A stretch of 8,028 nt of DNA from WHSY01 sp050700385 (GTDB taxonomy: Bacteria; Actinomycetota; Actinomycetes; Mycobacteriales; Pseudonocardiaceae), in contig JBOHGT010000552.1 in the NCBI GenBank assembly GCA_050700385.1, positions 1-8,028 of the forward strand, in the 5' to 3' direction. The position numbers and the translations under genes were made by a program. The notes under the pieces were generated by a model, which saw only the letters and a list, made by a program, of their open reading frames with translations, did not search any database and was not told the DNA's origin. Below, piece after piece: positions 5,020 through 8,028 of the stretch (position 1 is its first letter; each line of letters starts with the position of its first letter).

Positions 5020-5489
5020 TGCCCCGCAAGGGACCGGCTCCCAAACGCCCCCTCATCTCCGACCCCGTCTACGGCTCGCCGCTGGTCACCCAGCTGGTGA
5101 ACAAGGTGCTGGTGCAGGGCAAGCGCTCGCTCGCCCAGTCGATCGTCTACCAGGCGCTCGAGGGCTGCCGGGACAAGACCAGCACCGACCCTGTGGTCAC
5201 GCTCAAGCGTGCGCTGGACAACGTCAAGCCCGCCATAGAGGTGAAGAGCCGCCGGGTCGGTGGCGCCACCTACCAGGTGCCGGTCGAGGTGCGGGCCGTG
5301 CGCTCCACCACGCTGGCGCTGCGCTGGCTGGTGCGCTTCTCCCAGCAGCGTCGCGAGAAGACGATGGTCGAGCGCCTGATGAACGAGTTGCTGGACGCCA
5401 GCAACGGCCTCGGGGCGAGCGTGAAGCGCCGCGAGGACACCCACAAGATGGCCGAGTCGAACAGGGCCTTCGCGCACTACCGCTGGTGA
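5019..5489 (+). CDS. rpsG: 30S ribosomal protein S7
   Basis: A 156-residue S7, the normal bacterial length. S7 binds the 3' major domain of 16S rRNA, nucleates assembly of the 30S head and lies near the E-site tRNA. It starts MPRKGPAPKRPL and contains the conserved VGGATYQVPVEVR stretch at 80-92 and the C-terminal region AESNRAFAHYRW. The ATG shares its A with the rpsL stop codon (TGATG), and AAGGAG lies eight bases upstream inside rpsL, so translation is probably coupled. In Escherichia coli S7 is the translational repressor of this operon; whether that holds here is not visible. Confidence 0.98.
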   Translation: MPRKGPAPKRPLISDPVYGSPLVTQLVNKVLVQGKRSLAQSIVYQALEGCRDKTSTDPVVTLKRALDNVKPAIEVKSRRVGGATYQVPVEVRAVRSTTLALRWLVRFSQQRREKTMVERLMNELLDASNGLGASVKRREDTHKMAESNRAFAHYRW

Positions 5490-5600
5490 CGCCCGGACGA
5501 CCTCCGGTGCTCAGCCGAAACTGGGTTGTGCGACATTGACCGATTCTCCGACAGTGACAGGGCTGACCGCCTACTTCGAGACAGCTAGGGATGAACTCTC
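5490..5600 (+). other. rpsG-fusA spacer
   Basis: A gap of 111 bases with no gene or strong hairpin. TTGACC at 5536-5541 looks like a -35 box, but no good -10 follows at 16-18 bases. AGGG at 5587-5590, ten bases before the fusA GTG, is the only ribosome-binding candidate and is mediocre. Read-through from rpsG is the simplest model. Confidence 0.4.
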
Positions 5601-7700
5601 GTGGCGCGTGACGTGCTGACCGACCTGGCCAAGGTCCGCAACATCGGGATCATGGCCCACATCGACGCGGGCAAGACCACCACTACCGAGCGGGTCCTGT
5701 TCTACACCGGGATCAACTACAAGATCGGTGAGGTGCACGACGGCGCCGCGACCATGGACTGGATGGAGGAGGAGCAGAAGCGAGGGATCACCATCACCTC
5801 GGCTGCGACCACCACCTTCTGGAACGATCACCAGGTCAACATCATCGACACCCCCGGTCACGTGGACTTCACCGTCGAGGTGGAGCGCTCGCTTCGGGTG
5901 CTGGACGGTGCCGTCGCGGTGTTCGACGGCAAGGAAGGCGTCGAGCCGCAGTCCGAGACCGTCTGGCGGCAGGCCGACAAGTACGACGTCCCGCGGATCT
6001 GCTTCGTCAACAAGATGGACAAGCTGGGTGCGGACTTCTACTTCACGGTGCGGACCATCTCCGAGCGGCTGAACGCCAGGCCGCTGGTGCTGCAGCTGCC
6101 GATCGGCTCGGAGAGTGACTTCCAGGGTGTCGTCGACCTGGTCCGGATGCGCGCGCTGACCTGGCGCGGCGAGGTCCGCAAGGGCGAGGACTATACCGTC
6201 GAGGAGATCCCCGAAGACCTCCGTGTGACCGCCGACGAGTACCGGGAGAAGCTCCTGGAGGCGGTCGCGGAGACCAGCGAGGAGCTCATGGAGGCTTACC
6301 TCGCCGGCGAGGAGCTGTCGGTCGAGCAGATCAAGCAGGGCGTCCGGACGATCACCGTGAACAGTGAGGCCTACCCGGTGATCTGTGGCTCGGCGTTCAA
6401 GAACAAGGGCGTGCAGCCGATGCTGGACGCGGTGATCGACTACCTGCCGTCCCCGCTCGAGGTCCCGCCGGTAGAGGGCTTCCTGCCCGACGGCGAGACC
6501 CCCGCCAGCCGCAGGCCCGTGACCGGGGAGCCGTTCTCCGCGCTCGCGTTCAAGATCGCATCGCACCCGTTCTTCGGAAAGCTGACCTACGTCCGGGTCT
6601 ACTCGGGCCGGGTCGCCGCGGGTTCCCAGGTGATCAACTCGACCAAGGACCGCAAGGAGCGCATCGGGAAGCTGTTCCAGATGCACTCCAACAAGGAGAA
6701 CCCGGTCGACGAGGCCCGCGCCGGTCACATCTACGCGATGATCGGTCTCAAGGAGACCGGCACCGGGGACACCCTGTGTGATCCGCAGGCGCCGATCGTG
6801 CTCGAGTCGATGACCTTCCCGGAGCCGGTGATCCAGGTCGCCATCGAGCCCAGGACCCGCAGCGACCAGGAAAAGCTCGGCGCCGCGATCCAGAAACTGG
6901 CCGAGGAGGACCCGACCTTCCAGGTCAAGCAGGACGACGAGACCGGCCAGACGATCATTTCGGGTATGGGGGAGCTGCACCTCGAGGTGCTGGTCAACCG
7001 GATGAAGAGCGACTTCAAGGTCGAGGCCAACATCGGCAAGCCGCAGGTCGCCTACCGCGAGACCATCCGCAAGGTGGTCGACAAGTACGAGTACACCCAC
7101 AAGAAGCAGACCGGTGGCTCGGGCCAGTTCGCCCGCGTGATCATCAAGCTGGAGCCGCTGGCGACCGGTGACGGCGCGCTCTACGAGTTCGACAACAAGG
7201 TCACCGGCGGCCGCATCCCGCGGGAGTACATCCCGTCGGTGGACGCCGGAGCGCAGGACGCGATGCAGTACGGCGTGCTGGCCGGCTACCCGCTGGTCGG
7301 GCTGAAGGTGACACTGCTGGACGGCGCCTACCACGAGGTCGACTCTTCCGAGATGGCCTTCAAGATCGCCGGTTCGATGGCGCTCAAGGAGGCCGCGCGC
7401 AAGGCAGGCCCAATGATCCTGGAGCCGATGATGGCCGTCGAGGTGACCACGCCCGAGGACTACATGGGCGATGTCATCGGCGACCTCAACGCCCGCCGCG
7501 GGCACATCCAGGCCATGGAGGAGCGCAGCGGTTCCCGCGTCGTCAAGGCGCTGGTTCCGCTGTCGGAGATGTTCGGGTACGTCGGCGATCTGCGGTCCAG
7601 GACGCAGGGGCGTGCGCAGTACACGATGCAGTTCGACTCCTACGGCGAGGTTCCGGCCAACGTGTCGAAGGAGATCATCGCGAAGGCGACGGGCGAGTGA
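5601..7700 (+). CDS. fusA: Elongation factor G
   Basis: A 699-residue EF-G, the translocation GTPase that moves tRNAs and mRNA after peptide-bond formation and, with ribosome recycling factor, splits ribosomes. GTP-binding motifs are all present: AHIDAGKT at 19-26, RGITI at 61-65, DTPGH at 83-87, NKMD at 137-140 and GSAFKNKG at 263-270. Domain II is about 305-400, III about 405-480, IV about 482-600 and V about 605-690. The tip of domain IV carries HEVDSS at 578-583, which enters the decoding region. No key residue is missing. GTG at 5601 gives the conserved start ARDVLTDLAKVRNIGIMAH. Its ribosome binding site is weak. It is followed after 102 bases by tuf. Confidence 0.98.
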   Translation: MARDVLTDLAKVRNIGIMAHIDAGKTTTTERVLFYTGINYKIGEVHDGAATMDWMEEEQKRGITITSAATTTFWNDHQVNIIDTPGHVDFTVEVERSLRVLDGAVAVFDGKEGVEPQSETVWRQADKYDVPRICFVNKMDKLGADFYFTVRTISERLNARPLVLQLPIGSESDFQGVVDLVRMRALTWRGEVRKGEDYTVEEIPEDLRVTADEYREKLLEAVAETSEELMEAYLAGEELSVEQIKQGVRTITVNSEAYPVICGSAFKNKGVQPMLDAVIDYLPSPLEVPPVEGFLPDGETPASRRPVTGEPFSALAFKIASHPFFGKLTYVRVYSGRVAAGSQVINSTKDRKERIGKLFQMHSNKENPVDEARAGHIYAMIGLKETGTGDTLCDPQAPIVLESMTFPEPVIQVAIEPRTRSDQEKLGAAIQKLAEEDPTFQVKQDDETGQTIISGMGELHLEVLVNRMKSDFKVEANIGKPQVAYRETIRKVVDKYEYTHKKQTGGSGQFARVIIKLEPLATGDGALYEFDNKVTGGRIPREYIPSVDAGAQDAMQYGVLAGYPLVGLKVTLLDGAYHEVDSSEMAFKIAGSMALKEAARKAGPMILEPMMAVEVTTPEDYMGDVIGDLNARRGHIQAMEERSGSRVVKALVPLSEMFGYVGDLRSRTQGRAQYTMQFDSYGEVPANVSKEIIAKATGE

Positions 7701-7802
7701 GCACCCGCTGAGGGTCACGCCCCAACACCCTGACAGCATGCCGCCACGACAAGGACCGACCCGGTTCGGCGGAAGACAGACAAGTCCAGGAGGACGAGAG
7801 CA
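7701..7802 (+). promoter_or_regulatory. fusA-tuf spacer with strong ribosome binding site
   Basis: A 102-base spacer. AGGAGG at 7788-7793 lies nine bases before the tuf GTG and is the best ribosome binding site of the operon, fitting very high EF-Tu production. AGGGT and ACCCT (about 7712-7732) could form a weak stem. I see no clear separate tuf promoter, although many actinobacteria have one. Confidence 0.5.
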
Positions 7803-8028
7803 GTGGCGAAGGCGAAGTTCGAGCGGACCAAGCCGCACGTCAACATCGGGACCATCGGTCACATCGACCACGGCAAGACCACGCTGACCGCGGCGATCAC
7901 CAAGGTCCTGCACGACAAGTACCCGGACGTGAACGAGGCATCTGCGTTCGACATGATCGATAAGGCTCCCGAGGAGAAGCAGCGGGGCATCACGATCTCG
8001 ATCGCGCACGTCGAGTACCAGACCGAGA
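7803..8028 (+). CDS. tuf: Elongation factor Tu, N-terminal part (cut by window end)
   Basis: The first 75 codons of EF-Tu, the GTPase that brings aminoacyl-tRNA to the ribosomal A site. The protein starts AKAKFERTKPHVNIGTIGH after the GTG-encoded Met. It shows the P-loop GHIDHGKT at 19-26 and the switch I segment APEEKQRGITISIAHVEYQ near the window edge. The full protein should be about 397 residues, so the remaining GTPase motifs and domains 2-3 lie beyond the window. The GTG is supported by AGGAGG nine bases upstream. Confidence 0.97.
   Translation, partial: MAKAKFERTKPHVNIGTIGHIDHGKTTLTAAITKVLHDKYPDVNEASAFDMIDKAPEEKQRGITISIAHVEYQTE

Noticed and set aside
5536..5541. Possible separate fusA promoter (TTGACC)
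   Set aside because: No acceptable -10 hexamer follows at 16-18 bases, so a promoter cannot be supported.
5591..5611. Six-codon ATG frame overlapping the fusA start
   Set aside because: It has no suitably placed ribosome binding site of its own, and its composition suggests no regulatory role. The conserved EF-G N-terminus fits GTG at 5601.
5571..8009. Very long minus-strand open frame (812 codons) opposite fusA and tuf
   Set aside because: It lies exactly opposite highly conserved EF-G and EF-Tu, and its translation is rich in Val, Asp, Leu, Arg and His without recognisable domains. Long antisense frames are expected from GC-rich third positions.

Overview
This is a high-GC actinobacterial chromosomal segment. 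GC-rich third codon positions, GTG starts, the S12-S7-EF-G-EF-Tu (str) gene order and the protein sequences all point to Actinomycetes. A pseudonocardial genus is plausible but not proven. I see no phage, IS element, CRISPR array, tRNA or rRNA gene.

Left part, minus strand. Positions 1-95 hold two GC-rich inverted repeats downstream of an amino-acid dehydrogenase of the Glu/Leu/Phe/Val family (109-1302). The dehydrogenase has a long, organised 5' region that looks like a classical transcription attenuator. In order of transcription it contains: a near-consensus promoter (TTGACA, 17 bp, TAGCGT; 1552-1580); a Shine-Dalgarno sequence; a 24-codon reading frame rich in Trp and Tyr (1434-1508); a branched hairpin region; an intrinsic terminator with a U-rich tail (1336-1359); and the dehydrogenase with its own strong Shine-Dalgarno sequence. 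This is the most interesting item in the window. Further right, also on the minus strand, is an acyl-CoA dehydrogenase (1670-2818) whose motifs resemble the long-chain type.

Middle. The acyl-CoA dehydrogenase is divergent from a full-length cinA (2911-4194), with only 92 bp between the two start codons. A 450-bp gap without a gene follows cinA. It carries a weak hairpin, a 30-bp tandem imperfect repeat with an internal palindrome, a good promoter (TTGACC, 18 bp, TATGGT; 4324-4353), and then a predicted 5' leader of about 285 nt for the ribosomal operon. That leader starts with a perfect hairpin and ends with exact 17-bp tandem repeats.

Right part, plus strand. This is the str operon: rpsL (S12), rpsG (S7, overlapping rpsL by one base), fusA (EF-G) and the first 75 codons of tuf (EF-Tu), cut by the window end. 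All look intact and ordinary. Together they supply the decoding-site protein S12, the 30S head-assembly protein S7 and the two main elongation GTPases. The three genes to the left are functionally unrelated to the operon.
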